Source of the DNA: Muricea muricata
Taxonomy: Eukaryota > Cnidaria > Anthozoa > Malacalcyonacea > Plexauridae
Reading direction: 5' to 3'
Length of the DNA stretch: 64,000 nt
Assembly: GCA_963855995.1 (NCBI GenBank)
Contig: OY979731.1
Span: forward strand, 3,063,001 to 3,127,000
Shown: positions 1 through 13,800 of the stretch, piece after piece
How the letters are laid out: the number at the start of each line of letters is the position of its first letter
How positions within the stretch are numbered: the stretch's first letter is position 1
The notes under the pieces: generated by a model
Told to the model about the DNA's origin: nothing
Databases searched by the model: none
Seen by the model: the letters and a program-made list of their open reading frames with translations, nothing else
Program-made: the position numbers and the translations under genes

Positions 1-1109
1 AAACATAAATTTAACGAAAACGCGAGAACTGAGGACAAGTTTTGGACATTTCGAAAAGTAAACGCGGACAGAAGCTTATTGGTAAGCACTCGTGATCAGT
101 TAAACCTTATGGGGGGGGGGGTACACTTGATAATTCTAAAATATAGCAAAACAAATTTTGAGTCAAATAAAGAAACAATTGCAATAGTCGAACTGTTGAC
201 GGTCATAATTGATCCCGATTTTATGGGTAACATAAGGGGACCTGCCGAGACCATTCTGTTGGAAGGAGTTTGTAGAAATATTCTCTACAAACAGTGAATT
301 GACTACATGATTATCCGTGGTTTGAATTCTATTCGATGGCAAGCAAATGCCACGATTAAAACGTTGCTAAATTCGTAATTTTTAAACTTGAAGTTTACGA
401 GGGAAGTTAACCAGTAATCGCAATTATCGCATTGACTCCTCGTAAATGTCTAGAAATCAGGACTTCAGGGCATTTTTTAAGAGATTCGTTTAAGAGGAAT
501 CAACCCCCCTGTTAAATAAAATTAATGCGACCAAAAACATAAAAGCATGTTTTGCGCACCAAATAACGTTTTGACAACACTTCGAAAAAATAGACAGGGG
601 GAGGTATAGCCACAGTAGTGATATACACACAGTAGTGGGCAACCACCCTCCCCCCCGTTGTTTGTTGTGAAATATTGTAAAAAGTTACTTCGTGCACAAA
701 ACATCCTTAAATTTTTTAATTACATTGCTTACATATTTAGCGGGGGGGGGGGGGGAGAGTGCCTCTCAAGCCAACCTGCACAGAATTTCGTTCGTTAGCA
801 CGCAGTGCTTGGCTTAAACTAAAATTTCTAGACATGCCAAAATGTTTTTGCCTTTAGAATGGTCGACCTGAACCTGGGCGGAATTTTGCAATGATCCCGT
901 GAGGAAATCTTACACTAGTCGACTATGCCGTTTAAAGCCGGTTTTTCACTGGGAGAATTTGCGCACGTGATAATTAGTTTGCTCGATTTTTTCAAAAGCT
1001 CGGCTCTTTATCATCTCATTATTTTACTAAATCAGGTTATGGTTCCAAATCAGTGCGAGAATTCTGCTATCTATCACGTGCGGATTGATAACCGGTTTTG
1101 TTATTTTAG
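1..1109. other. Non-coding flank and last intron of the leftmost matrix-gene copy
   Basis: I see no supportable exon here. The last ~180 bases (about 925-1109) resemble 15485-15633, the end of the last intron of the complete gene, so this is intron of a copy whose upstream exons lie outside the window. Poly-G runs sit near 111 and 740. Around 545-700 there is a weak inverted repeat (tgttttgcgcac / gtgcacaaaaca) that may be a small MITE. Confidence 0.5.
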
Positions 1110-1753
1110 ATTTATTTGGTTTAAAATTATTTCCTGGAAAGTCGTGTAAAGACATCTTAACCAAACACACCTCCCCAGTCTCAGGAACTTACTGGATCAA
1201 GCCCGCTTCCAATAAAACCTTTCAAGTTTACTGTGACATGGAAACTCGCGGCGGAGGCTGGACCTTGGTTTACAGCTACACCTTTACAATTACAACAATT
1301 TTGACTCAAACAGTAATACCGTCACCCCCCGCCCAAACTGGCCTTACTTCGTCGCTAATGTACGAATCTCAACTACTCCTCCACTCAATGAGTCATCACT
1401 TGGGGCTGTCGACTGGAGTGTCTGGAAGGATATTGGGAAAGAATTCATGATCAAATCCAACATAAACGATTGGATAGTTTGTCAACCAAGTGGCGGAAGT
1501 ATAGTTACACACAAAACATGGATCACTAAACTGTCAAAACATAAAGAACGTGGCGACAGCTTGTAGTGGTCGGGTTCCAAATGGAATGGAGTGGTATTTT
1601 GGAGGACCGTTACTTTATATTTTCCCATCGCTTTATTATTATTTTGATGGAGACACCCGTAATAGTTGGCCAACTCATGATCCTTGCGGGAGAAGTCAAC
1701 AAAATCACAAGAAAGGAGTCAGCAACCCTGGTGGACAAATCTATCTCCGTTAG
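1110..1753 (+). pseudogene. Terminal fibrinogen-like exon of matrix-gene copy 1, frameshifted
   Basis: The exon starts after a polypyrimidine tract and AG at 1108-1109 and reads FPGKSCKDIL, SGTYWIK, then CDMETRGGGWTLVYSYTF, the same module as 15634-16268. The frame is lost soon after (near 1285-1330) and later pieces (KSNINDWIVCQPS and the ACSG region) appear in other frames. The tail ends in the shared CGT-TAG. The family module resembles the start of fibrinogen-related domains, as in coral skeletal matrix proteins. Several indels make a functional product unlikely, though a single bad stretch of assembly cannot be excluded. The upstream exons are off the window. Confidence 0.75.
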
Positions 1754-2978
1754 AAAGGAAAGCTCAGCATTCAGTACAGTTTGTTTTACACAACATAATG
1801 ATATACAACATGGACAAGAAATTACAACACAGATATAGTTTTCTGTATATAATCTGTGATGTCTAAGAGGCTTAATCAAAACTGCTTGCAAAGCAGTTTT
1901 ATAATTGCAATGATTGAATGTTGTACAAGTTACTGGAGAAAATTATATAGTCTCGTTGTAGGTATAATCTGAACATTGCTAAGAAAGTAAAAAGTTGTTT
2001 CATGTCTTTAACTAAGTAAATTATTATTATTATTATAAAGAATTATTATTATTTTATTATTATTATTATTCAGAAGCAGTCGACAAGTTGTGTTCCCACA
2101 GTTTGTCTATTGTCACTGTAACAAAATTGCATATATGAAAGTTTCCGGCAGCTGTAATTACACAATCCCGGTGTAACAGGAAATATGACCCCCCCCCCAA
2201 ATAAAATTGCCCCTCGTGCTATTTTTTATAGGAAATATGGCCCGGGGCGAAATATCCTACGAAATTTCCCCCCCCGTGCGGAAACCCTAACCCTAACCCA
2301 AATTTCATAAGAGGGGGACATATTTCCTAGGAAGTATGGCCCCCAGAGGGGCCAAATTTCCAAGAAAATATGACCTGCGGGCCATTTTAAAGGGGAGACA
2401 TATTTCCTGGGAAACCGCACTAGTTTTTCCCAAATTCATTTTTATATGCTTCCGATAGAAAAATCATATATCTGTTTACACTATACACTACTTTACTCAA
2501 GGTCTAGTTAGTACTGTAATATACTCCAATAAATTCAAAATAGCAATATTTTCGTGGGTATTATAGCTACAATTGCCATTGAACTTGGTCTGAACTTTGC
2601 TTTTGTGTGTCTAGATTTAAAATTACGAGAATCTTTAACATTAACACTGCTCTTTGAAAGGCAACAGCCAGTCGTGTAGTCGTGCTTACGTTTTTGACAG
2701 AAAAAGCAAATATTTTTGATAGGCAAGGTATACCAGACCACTTTAGTTAAATTTCAAAGAAAGAAATCGACCCTGCTAGTTTAATATAACGGTCGCACTA
2801 ACGGGCATATCTACAGGACACAGTGCAACCGAACAAAACAGTCGTGCCTCGTAGATTGGTCTTAATATTGCGATGAAAAATTCTTATATGACACCAATTG
2901 TCATTTCCTTTTATTATTACGTACCTACATTAAATTTCCATGGGCTCAAAACCGTGCGCCTTACAAGTATTTTCATGA
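1754..2978. other. Intergenic, duplicated downstream flank of the matrix genes
   Basis: No gene is seen. The stretch just after the stop and the blocks near 2040-2160, 2430-2700 and 2860-2970 are repeated at 16269-17080, so this is the 3' flank duplicated with the gene. It contains a TAT/ATT microsatellite (about 2019-2070) and the GC-rich degenerate repeat annotated separately. Confidence 0.55.
2160..2410. repeat. Degenerate 'aggaaatatggccc' repeat with a short telomere-like run
   Basis: Successive variants of aggaaatatggccc / gggccatatttcct alternate on the two strands. Near 2283-2300 there is a short (CCCTAA)n-like run. The duplicate flank at 16650-16735 holds a much shorter version, so the block expanded or contracted after the duplication. 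Confidence 0.55.
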
Positions 2979-3161
2979 GGTGAGGTTCCAAATAGAATGT
3001 ACTGGTATTATCGAGGACCTTCACTTCATGCTTCATCGAAATATTATTACTTTGATGGAGGCACCCGTTATCAGTGGCCAACTCATGATCCTTGTGGGAC
3101 AGATCAACAAAATCACAAGAAAGGAGTCAGCAACCCCGGTGGACAAATCTACTTTCGTTAG
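2979..3161 (+). pseudogene. 3' scrap of the matrix-gene terminal exon
   Basis: This matches the last ~180 bases of the terminal exon (the segment from GGTTCCAAAT to the final CGT-TAG). No upstream part of the exon sits beside it. It is an orphan fragment left by unequal recombination or partial duplication. Confidence 0.65.
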
Positions 3162-4069
3162 AAAGAAAACCTTAGCATTCAGTAGAGCTTGTTTTATATA
3201 ACATAATGATGTATAACATGGAAAAGAAATGACAACACAGATAAAGTCATTCTGTATATAATCTGTGATGTCTAAGAAGATATTATCAAAATTGCTTGCA
3301 AAGCGCAGTTTCATAATTGCAATGAACGTTGTACAAGTTACTGGAATTATATAGTCTCTTTGTAGGTACAATCTGAGCATTGCTAAGAATGTAAAAAGTT
3401 GTTCCATGTATTTAACTAAGTATGTTTATTCACAAGCAGTCGACAAGTTGTGTTCGCACAGTTTGTCTATTGTTACCGTAACAAAATTGCATATATGAAA
3501 GTCTCCGGCAGCTGTAATTGTGTTTTAAAATGTTCATATTAATTACCACATGACATCAGTTTTTTTTCGATATTGCATTTACGTGTTTATATTTATCGCT
3601 AGCCTGCTTGCAGGCTAATTTATCGCCATGCACATGGATAAGATCTTACGATATCGAATTAAGGAATTAACAAGTCTACCCATGAGATTTTTCGATATCA
3701 GTTAATTATATCTATCGTATTTACCATGTGCTTAAAATCTTTCAATTTTCTATATCAACTCGTATTACAAACAAATACCAAGCTCCTGACCACATCAATA
3801 AATTCATTGGACTTTAAAAAGCTTGCCTTACACGAGAGATCTTGACTGAGATCAAGACCTGGCGAGGCAGTATGCTTAGATCTTCCGTGTCTATAAGATT
3901 TTTGTTGGAAATTTTACCTCGTACATGCATCATTTTAAAAATTTTATCTCAATGCACATTTTAATGAAAGTCCAATCTGTTTTAGTAGATCTTTCTTCGG
4001 TTCTTCCGAACCTTTCTTAAGAGATTGCCAGAGAGACATCACCCTCTTTGTTATATTTAAGAATTAGTA

Positions 4070-4325
4070 GAATCATACTAGTATTCTATTGCAAATGCTG
4101 TAATTTGATTGGTTACTCTACTCGCTATCTATTCCTCGATAGATAGCGAGTAGCGAAACAATCATCTTTCTATAGAGATTTCTTTTAAAAAAATTGCTTA
4201 AAAATCAAATTTTTTGTTGAATATTCCATGTTTGACCTCTGATTCTACTAAAACAATTAGATTACTCGCTCTCGATTTTTATGCGGTGATATTTGCATAG
4301 AAATCTTGAGCTCGTAATCTAATTG
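4070..4325. repeat. MITE of the 'caaatgctgtaatttgattgg' family
   Basis: It begins near 'attgcaaatgctgtaatttg', contains a hairpin at the 'actcgctatct' motif (about 4116-4153), and ends near 'gagctcgtaatctaattgtt'. The same family recurs at 32367-32680, 39340-39490 and as a fragment near 61240-61285. Confidence 0.55.
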
Positions 4326-4490
4326 TTAAATATAAAACATTTTCCGTGTTGATATAACTCCGTGTTGATATACAGTTATATCAACACGAGTGGAAATTGG
4401 AAACACGAGAAATTGTGTGGAAACCAACATAGAGTTATATCAACCCGGCTCTTAGCCAATCAGCGTTCAGAATTTACAAATGCTATATTA
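4320..4490. repeat. MITE of the 'ccgtgttgatata' family
   Basis: Inverted copies of a 'gttgatata / tatatcaac' motif flank the insert, which ends with 'cggctcttagccaatcagcgttc'. A related copy is at 52049-52215. Confidence 0.5.
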
Positions 4491-4525
4491 TATATACAAA
4501 TTACAGCAGTTTTTATTCAAGAATG

Positions 4526-4614
4526 TTGCTGGCCAACTCATGATTCTTGTGGGAAAGGTACTAAACTACAGCAAAGAATTCATCAACCCTGGTGGACAAA
4601 TCTATCTTCGTTAG
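4526..4614 (+). pseudogene. Short 3' scrap of the matrix-gene terminal exon
   Basis: About 90 bases match the final codons of the terminal exon, from the WPTHDPCG-encoding stretch to the stop. It is too short to function and records a further copy or rearrangement. Confidence 0.6.
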
Positions 4615-5260
4615 AAACCAAATCTTAACATTCAGTAGTTTGCTTTATTGAAAACATACATTATATAACATGGACAAGAAATGGCACATAGAAATAACAA
4701 CATGTAATATAGAAGCTTCTTTATATAATCTGTAATGTCTCAGTATATAAATATATAAATATAAATGTGATCAATAACATTCAAATCACAATATCCTAGC
4801 ATTGTCATTAATGCTCGGCAAGTTACTGCAAAAAGAATTTTTGCAATTTCGCTGTCGTCAAAACGTTCTTGCTGGCAAGCAGTCGACGAGTGGTGCTTGC
4901 ACAGTTTGTTTGTTGTAGTTGTAACAAAATTGCACATATGAAAGTTTCTGGCAGCCGTTACAAAAATTAGCTTTTTTCAGGATTAATTTTTACTTTGTTG
5001 GAAAAATCATATTTGTTTACACTATACCCCTTTAGTATAATTTTTTTAGTAAATAATAGTTTTCAAGCATTTTGATTGGTTACCTGGCCAGTAATAAAAG
5101 AAGTGTATTTTATACACATTTTACTGAAGAAATTATACTAAAATAATTATTCGCCTCTGGCTTAGCGATTATGGTGAATAATAATCACTTCGCCTTCGGC
5201 GAATTAAAAGTCAGGCTGTAGTTAGTTCGTATTGTTGTCACAGAAACACCAGCTGATCTG

Positions 5261-5505
5261 ACCGTGAGTAAAAGGCCTGGAACTAGCTACCAAATAGAAA
5301 TCCATTTTGCTGTTGTTAATCACTTATATCTTTTGTTTTGATTTGTGAAACCTGTTGAAACTCGGTAACGGTCTTTAATAAAGAAAATTATAAGTCTGCC
5401 AGAAATTTAGAAACAAATTATATTATATCTCATGATAAAAATTTGATAATTTGGATCGAAAAATGGATTTCTATTTGACAACTAGTTCTAGTACTTTTCC
5501 GTGTA
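5261..5505. repeat. Uninterrupted copy of the 'caaatagaaatccatttt' MITE
   Basis: The arms contain caaatagaaatccatttt and its inverse aaaatggatttctatttg, with outer ends 'accgtgag' and 'ttttccgtg'. The same element in inverted orientation occurs at 28308-28500 and 31138-31195, where a hAT element splits it. This copy shows the empty site. Confidence 0.7.
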
Positions 5506-7013
5506 TTCAGATAAAGTGGAGTTATTAACTTTTGAGATCTACTCAAATCTATTCAAAACAAACAATGCTTTCTTGCATGGGCATCAATAGCAAAAATTGT
5601 CATTGAATTTCATCTTGAGCTACGGCAAGAGCTACGGCTCTTATGTCTGTGTTTACAGTTTAAATTTACCAACATCTTTAACATAAACATTGCCCTATGA
5701 AAGGCAAGAGTCAGTCGTGTACTCGTGTTCAGGCTTTTCATCAGAAACAACAAATATATAGTTGATAGATAAGATAAACCTGACCTAACAGAATTACAAA
5801 ATCTACCCCAGACTAAAAAAATTGATTATACTGAAGTACTCTATGAGAAATGAAGCGAATTCGGTATTTCTAAATTCATGAAAGATTGCTAGCATATGAT
5901 GATCTATCCCTCACACAATACCAAAAATACTTACTGGGACTTGATCATGTTCTCAGAAAAAATACAGGGTGTCCAAACTGAGAAAGCGGACGCTATTGAA
6001 TTCAGCTATTGCCAGAAATAGAACAAGCCTAGCATTATATTAGTACGGCAGAGTATCCCTGAAGAACGGATGCTGCTGAAATCATCTAAATGTATTGTTA
6101 GAGTTTGAATGGCCTGGAAATAAGCTGAGCCTATTAAACCGATTGTTTAATTAAGCCTGGAACATAATTAACGGGCATCCATTGCCAGTTGCACATTGAT
6201 TGAGTGCGTCTATAATTCATAACATTAAGAAAAACTATTTCGTCTTTACTAAGTTGAACTATCATCTCACAAACGGGTCAAAAGATTAATATGTAATTTT
6301 ATCATTCCTTGTACAGTTATTTTCTTGATTACTTACCAAGCTACTTTATATTCCGCAAGGCATCGAATCATGCGCTTAACGAGTATTTTCATTTCAGTTT
6401 TAAGTATCTAGCGTTCAGCCTAGTGCTAGGTCGTGCTTGTCCTGGAAGGGGAATGGATTGGCAACTTTTTGCTTTGTGTATTTTATCTTCACTCTTGCGA
6501 ACCGGAACCTTGATAATAAAAATAAAAGTTATCTATTGTTTTATGGTCTTCGAGTAGGGCATACAGCAAAAACTACCGTATACTCGTTTTGTAACAGTTC
6601 TTAAACAAAACTTTCGCAGGTCTTTAGAAATGCCTAAAGATATTTTATTTTTTTTACATTTCGATCCGCATACAGATTAAACACATTGCTCAGATATTCC
6701 AAGTTTCGGTATCCAGTTAACAAATCTATAGTGTTTTGAAATGTTCCTATTAATTAACACGTGGTATAAGTTATTTCGATATTGAATTAACAGAGCTGGC
6801 TTTCTTGCAATGAATTTTTGTATTTATCGCCACATGGATGAGATGTTTCGATATTGAATTAAGGGTTGAGCAGATTTACCGCGTTGAAATATGAAATATC
6901 AGGTTATTATGTCCATATGTTTGATGTCCATTACCACATGGTTAAGATCTTTCAATTCTCTGCATCAAAAATATTAAAGTTTATGAGTTTTAAAGTAAAT
7001 TCATTGGAATCCT

Positions 7014-7255
7014 TACTTTAATAAAATATAAGAAAAAACACATTGCGAAAAACAACATCTTGTAAACTCAAGATTCGGGCTTTTAAAAACAAGACAAAAT
7101 TTTTGCGGTGATATTTCGACTCTATTTCAAATTCATTGTCAAACCAGAATGAAGAGGCGTATATCACTGCAAAATTTTTGTCTTGTTTTTAAAAGCTCGA
7201 GTCTTAAGTTTACAAGATGTTGTTTTTTGGAGTGTGTTTTTTTTATGTTTACTTA
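7014..7255. repeat. Foldback MITE
   Basis: Two arms of about 85 bases are inverted copies; each contains the 'aaaaacaagacaaaattttt' motif and 'acatcttgtaaact' or its complement. A loop of about 60 bases separates them. Confidence 0.65.
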
Positions 7256-7897
7256 CTTTATTGGGAATTTTACCTTTATACACATAATTTTCTATCAGTA
7301 CGCATTTTAATGAAACTTTAGCCTGTTATAGAGTTCTTTCCTAGATGTTCTACTTATAAGTCAACAAGGTGCACTTACATATAGCATCTATGTCAGCGTA
7401 CATAAATTGCTTACTTATATAGTGTCTATGTCAGCCTACATAAATTCTATAATTGCCAAGTTAAGTTTAAAAACATGGTTTTGGCCAAGTACCAAAAGTT
7501 TCATATGATGACATATAGAAAATTAATTTGATTTCGCCTGTTAGAAAGCGACATAATGCAAATTTCATCGATGCACCCTTCACAAGTTGTCACTGCACAT
7601 TTTAGTTTTATCACTTCAGAAATTGGTTAGGACTTTATTATAAAAGTAGGTACAGCGTCGCGAGGCTGTAAGACAAAGTTCCATCATGTTACTTGAACAA
7701 CTTACTAAACTACGATCTCCTGTACTCTTAAGCTCAATCAAGCGGCTGATTCTAGGACAATATCAATTATATACATGAAGTGTTTACGTATTTTCACAAT
7801 ATTACGAGAACACTGATAACACGGGGACTAAACATTTTTCTATCATTTACCTACATGCATTGGTGAAGGATAGAAATCTGATCAAATTTTCAATACG

Positions 7898-10800
7898 ATG
7901 AATTCTCTAGTATCACAAAACGCTGTTCGTGCAGGAGTGCTAGTCCTCTTATTGATATCTCTACAATGGTTGATAGCTGAGGCAAAGGTATAGTAACAGC
8001 GCACATTATAGAAGCAAAATATTTTCCGTTTAATTGTGGAGCCCGAAAAGCGTAGCAAAATTCTCAACTTGATAGTTACAGCGTCGTAGCTCAATGGTCA
8101 AAGCTGTACAAGGAATTAGAGTAATGAGTTTTCAGGCCTCAACTTTTGCCTGTTAAATTTTAAAATGCTCGAACCAATTACTTAAACAAATAATTGGACC
8201 AAATCAAAGAGAATTCACCAAGTACAACAAATAAGATGGGCATAGTATTACTTATACGTACTCAGAAAGACAAAAATCATGACAACACTTAAGATTACAT
8301 TGATATCAAAGAAGATAGACCACGAAATAATCGCGTATTCGAATCGATCTTACCGCGCAGTTCGGTTGGCAGAGCATTGAGCTAACATTACATTCCAAAG
8401 GTCTTATGCTCGATTCCTGCCATGGCCAGGTACATTTTATGCATTAAAAACAAGTTGGAATAACAGAAAGAACTCGGAAGCTTTATAATTGGTTATACTG
8501 AATTATGCTGAAAATGTTGAAAATTATCATATATCTGCTGGACAAAATAATGCGTGCTTTAACTTTAATTGCATGAATAAGGTGCTAGTTAGTTCAAGGA
8601 ATGAAGTGAAGAATACCTTAACTCTAGTTGTTTAGCCAATGTACTGCTTTTCCTGTTAGCTTGTATAGTCATCTTCCCCCCCTCCCCTCCCTTGAATCAT
8701 CTTTCAATATTTCATGGCCCACGAGGGAGATTAAATTGGTCACTTTCGTTTGGCCAAATAAAGCCAGTTTGATTATCTTGGCGCACACACATCGCAAAAA
8801 TCTTTGCTAAGCCCAGTGAGCTCAATATACATATGTAGAGCATACGGACAAAACATGGCGAATGCAGACAGACATGGTGGACAAAACATGGCGAATGATG
8901 ACCTCTAACAATGAAGAAATTTGTTCGTAACTTTTTCGCATTCCATCTAGTTTCACATTTTTTAACAGCTTGCATTGCTAAACAAGTTACCAGCTTATAA
9001 CATATTTAATATGTTTAAAACAAATTAAAAACCAAGATAAAATGCCAGAAAACAAATGAGAAGTTTTATTGTAGATAACACTGATTCAGGCTCATTGATT
9101 CATTGTCAGGCTGATCATTACAATAAATATGTGTGCAAAATCTTGTATGCACTTTCCTATGATTACACGAATAAGGTGGTAGTTTAAGGAAGGAAGTGAG
9201 GAATGTTAAGTGCCTATAGCTATTGCATTATTTTTCGTAGTTACCCGTTTGTTCCAAGGCGACAGAAGGGAACTACACTTTGTATCGCAAGATTTCAGGA
9301 GATGATAGAGTTGTGATCTGCCTCAGAAACAATGGAAAATATTTGTGGAAATTTCTGGATGGTAAGATGAACAGGACAGGAGAATTAGTTTAGGAAAATA
9401 AGAAGAGTTTGAATACCTCTCCACGTTTACCTCACTGGATCTATAATTATGAATACTTATTATCACTTGACAAACGAAATACTGCATGTATAAATACTAC
9501 GCATGCAGTATATAAATGCTGTCAAAAACAAGTCGTGTAATTCTTTTTAGTGAGTACTTGATGGTAATAATACAGTTTTTTAAAAAAGATTTTGATTTAA
9601 TCAACACTGAAACACATGTTCCCATTCATGTTTTAACATCCTTTATAGGTTCCCCAACACTCGGTGAACACTTCAATCCTGCAAAAGATTGTTCTGATAT
9701 CGTAGACAATCTTCGCGAAGCAAAAGATGGTTTTTATTGGATAAAAACTACAGAGCGCAAACTTTCTAAGGTGAAGATAATCCTGCATTCTGATTGGTCG
9801 ACATGCGGTCCGTAAAAACCCGTATCGGACCGTGGTCTGTAAATTTCCGTATTCGGACAGGGCTTTTTCCCAGTGTTTTTAAACGCACTTTTTACTGCTT
9901 GCAATATACTTAGTCATGAAACTAATGTTTTACTGATATGTTTGAAAACTTTGTGTAAAAAATAAAGCTTTGATTAACTTTTTTGTATTCTAATTAACGA
10001 AACCAAGATCAACGTCATTTAAATACAAAATGTCACACTAACTCTGAAAATAACTGCGAGCCATATAATAAACAGTTTATTGACCTCGCTTGTTCGGTCT
10101 GTACCGTGAAATATCGGACTTCGGTTTTTTTAGTACGGACCTCGCTCGCTTGGTCCGTACTAAAAAACCTCAGTCCGATATTTCACGGTACAGACCTCAC
10201 GCTCGGTCAATAATCCTTTATCCATCATTACGATGTTAAAGTTTTTTTTGACATTTGCAGTGATATTTTTTAAGGATTTTCCAGTTTCGTTAGTAAGCAC
10301 ACATCGCAAAGTGTAGCCCCCCATCAACACTTTTTAAGGACCAAAATCAATGTTCTAATTTACTAGCTTTCAAGCACAAACTTGCAAATGTTTGCTTATT
10401 TATGCACGACTAACCACCCCCGGGCTAAGGGTTGCTCCTACATAGCTACATATTCTATGTACAGTATAGCAGATACTGGCATGCATTGGGAAAATAGTTA
10501 AAAAGTGTTTTATATGATCGTTATATAGTCACATCATACTGTACATAAGAAAAGGAGAGCAAATAGTCACCCTTTAAGGGAAAATGGCAACATATTTCTC
10601 ACCGGCTTATTAATAAAAACCTTCGAAGCAATAGTAACATCCGTTGTTAATTTTTCGGTACCATGCTTAGTTTCTGAAACACTGAAGAACAAATGTCATT
10701 AGCCATCCGCCATCTTGTTTTATAATTAGGTCTGTTTTAATGACGTTACAACCTGGGTAGACTGTATAAAACTTGCTGTCAGTTAGTTAAACCTCAACGA

Positions 10801-13800
10801 AATTTCCTTTAACACTTCGCATTTTACGTACAAGTTGTATAAAAATTGTAAGTGTATAAAAATTCAGTTAAATTTCAACATTCAACGTACGTACTTGTTA
10901 ATCGCTTCTTTAAGAGAAAAAAAAAACAATTACCCAGGTTGTGACGTCATGCCAGGTGTTTTGAATATTCAAGATAGCGGATGAGTAGTGTCTTTGTCTT
11001 TCTTCGTCCTTCAGTGTTTCAGAAACTGAGCATGTTGTCAAAAAATTAAAAGCAGGTGTTACGTTTACTGTAAAGGTTCTTATCAATAAGCCTATAAAAA
11101 CATATTGTTGTTTCCCTTTAAATAGTTGTCTCTATAGTATACTGGTCTTCAAAACAACTCATTAATTAATTGACCTTTAGGGATGGTGTAATACACACAC
11201 AGATAATGGTGGCTTTCTGCTGGTCGGAATGAAGAACAAACCAATGATATGGAATGTTCCATCCAATGGCAAACCAGTAGATCCAGTGGGACATCCTCAT
11301 TGGTCGAGTGAGTTTGGAGATATCAGCGTACAAGATTTTGCAGTTCAAATCTCAACAACAAAGAATTTTAAAGACACAAAGGCACATTGGTGAGTCAAAA
11401 TAGGATTTTCAGAAGTAGTTTCAGGAAAACAATCCCATACTACACACCATGGCATAGCATATCACAGCACCCAAAAGCACTCTACACCACACCACACCGC
11501 ATCACACCACACCAGACCACCCAATTATAAGAGAGAGGAATATAATCATATTAAAAGGATGTATAAAACAGTTATCAAAAGTTCCTCTCTTTTTTGCAAT
11601 TGCATCTTTTTATATAAAGAGCCCTGGATAATAAATGCGGATGACCAGCTCTGTATACATTGTATTATTTAAATGTATTATATTGTTTTACGCACAGGTT
11701 ATACAGATTAAAAATAAAACGTCCTCTTGGCGATTTGTTTGGTATCGGAAATGGTGGATGTACAGATTTTCATTCAGGAATTGGAAACGTATCTTATGTT
11801 AAAGATATCCTCACTGAAACAGTGGTCACAAGCAACTTCAACTGCTCAAAATTTGGATCTGATAACGCTCATGGATGGGTAATTATTACAGTGATTGTAT
11901 AAATAAAATGGACAATGTTTGTGTTTAGTACATTATGAGAGCCCTTCAAAATGCAAATGGAAGTGTGAACATATAGGCCACAGGTATATCCAGGTATGCC
12001 TACGCTTCTAAGGGTTCACTAGCTCCATTATCCCCCTGGCAACGTCATCAAACGCAACTATGATCGATGCCTTCTTATAATATGCTTATATTAACGATAT
12101 GTTTCAGGACATATGGAGATTCAGCTCTTAACGAATGTTTCACATGATTGGCTAAAAAGTAACAATTATGATTATACCATTATTATTTTTTTTTACAGGG
12201 AAGGATGAACTATTGTCTGAAAAACAAATGTCCAAAAGGTTATGCATTTATACAAGGATTTCCTCTCAAACTTGACAGGCATGGATCTTTCAGGTAAGCA
12301 GAATTACCACAGACCCTGATCATATTTCATTATTTTCATTAAAGAAAGTACCAGCTTATATACCATAATATGTTCTTAGTTATAGTGCCAGTTCAGAATA
12401 TTCTGGGATCACTCACGATGCTACAGCTTTTGTTGGTTGCGCTAGTGGCAAGGTTTGATCATTTGTTACTTTGACCGAGTATCTAGTGTCACTAAGTGAT
12501 AGCTAGGTTTCAGCCACGCCTGTCGTTTAGCGCTTGATTGTGAACTTCAAATTGAAACACACTAATTGGTTCGAGTGAAGAATTTACTCGCTTTCACAAG
12601 GCATAAAGCGCAATGTGTGTGAAGTTGATCACCAATTAAACGTTATCATACGTAAAAATATTGAAAAACACTCACCTATTTTCGATAATTCTTGATAATC
12701 TTTGTTATTTTTTCAGTGCTGTGCATGTTTTGGTCCTGAAGGTGGAAGAGATCATTATTGTGGCAGAAAATGTAAGGCAGTTAATGGTGGTACTATCCTG
12801 GAAGGTAAAGTTTACGTCTGGTATTGGATACGAACGCGCATGCCTAAACGAATGTGGAAAAGATGTATGGAGTTTAAGATGAAAACAGAAGCTAGCAAAA
12901 TGGAAACATACTACATTGATCGGAGAACTGGTACTGCCAATAAGGTATTGTAAACTTGCACAATTGCTTGAAGCAATGTTGAGTAACTTTCCATATTTAA
13001 TCACTTTAAATTATTTTACATGTTATTTTGCATGCAAGTTTCGTTAGTTTCAATGCCCAACTCAATCTCTCTTCCGTTGCACCATCTCCGTGGAGCACCG
13101 TCACACGCTACCATTTGTCTCACGACTTGCAACACAATGCTATTCTTGAGAGATGTAAAATTGGCAAATACGCGTCTTCATTACATTTTCCTAATATCTT
13201 CATCACGTTTTGCTAATCAAAAATTCTTCACAAGTTAACATCTCATAAGAGTGGAATTCCAGCGTGTGACAAGGCCTTTACTTCTAGATTGTCAGCTTCG
13301 TTAAAATATGAAATTCCCTCTTCTTTAGGGTAAATGTTCAGAACAATTTAACACATTTTTGAATGAAGGTGTAAGTACCATTTATGTATTCTAATATTAT
13401 GTGGTGAACGTAACAAGATGACTGAGACTATGTTTCCACGTATCCGATACTATTCTGAATAATTCTTTTTACTGTTCTCACGTACCGGATACGACCGGAC
13501 ACGATTGAATCTGAATTCGGTTTCCATGTGTCCACTAATCTGTGTCCACTCGACGCTTCGAACACTAATGGCGAAATAAATTTATCTTACGACATGATTT
13601 CAAACGTCTCTGAGTGGAGAAGACACACTTTGCCGTTTATATATTTATGAACAATTAGATTTAAATAAAACACAATAACTGTTAATTGCAAGAGGAAAAC
13701 CAACATTTAATAAAGCGAGTACACAACAATGAACTCCTAGGCGGCATTTTGTATTGGAAATTTTCATCGAATAACCTGTTTCCACGTATCACAAACTCCG

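Larger units (their letters stand above)
3162..4525. other. Intergenic, copied flank and MITEs
   Basis: No gene is seen. The segment at about 3200-4060 is repeated near 16300-16560 and 17450-18720. Two MITE-like inserts lie at its right end and are listed separately. Confidence 0.45.
4615..7897. other. Intergenic, upstream of the complete matrix gene
   Basis: No exon is supported. The part at about 4620-5000 continues the duplicated 3' flank. About 7300-7897 is repeated at 19000-19527 and is therefore the 5' flank of the gene family, probably including the promoter. I could not fix a TATA box or start site. A MITE (5261-5505) and a foldback (7014-7255) are listed separately. A 'tacagggtgtcc'-type motif near 5965 marks a remnant of the family seen whole at 27765-28020. 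Confidence 0.45.

Noticed and set aside
512-704. Overlapping minus-strand open frames
   Set aside because: Two frames over the same bases, no splice signals, low-complexity composition and a possible MITE here.
7882-8094. Minus-strand open frame across the first exon of the matrix gene
   Set aside because: Shadow of exon 1 and its intron; the plus strand has the signal peptide, donor and consistent downstream exons.
8349-8432. Functional tRNA gene
   Set aside because: A- and B-box-like motifs are present, but acceptor and D stems do not pair; listed only as a relic.
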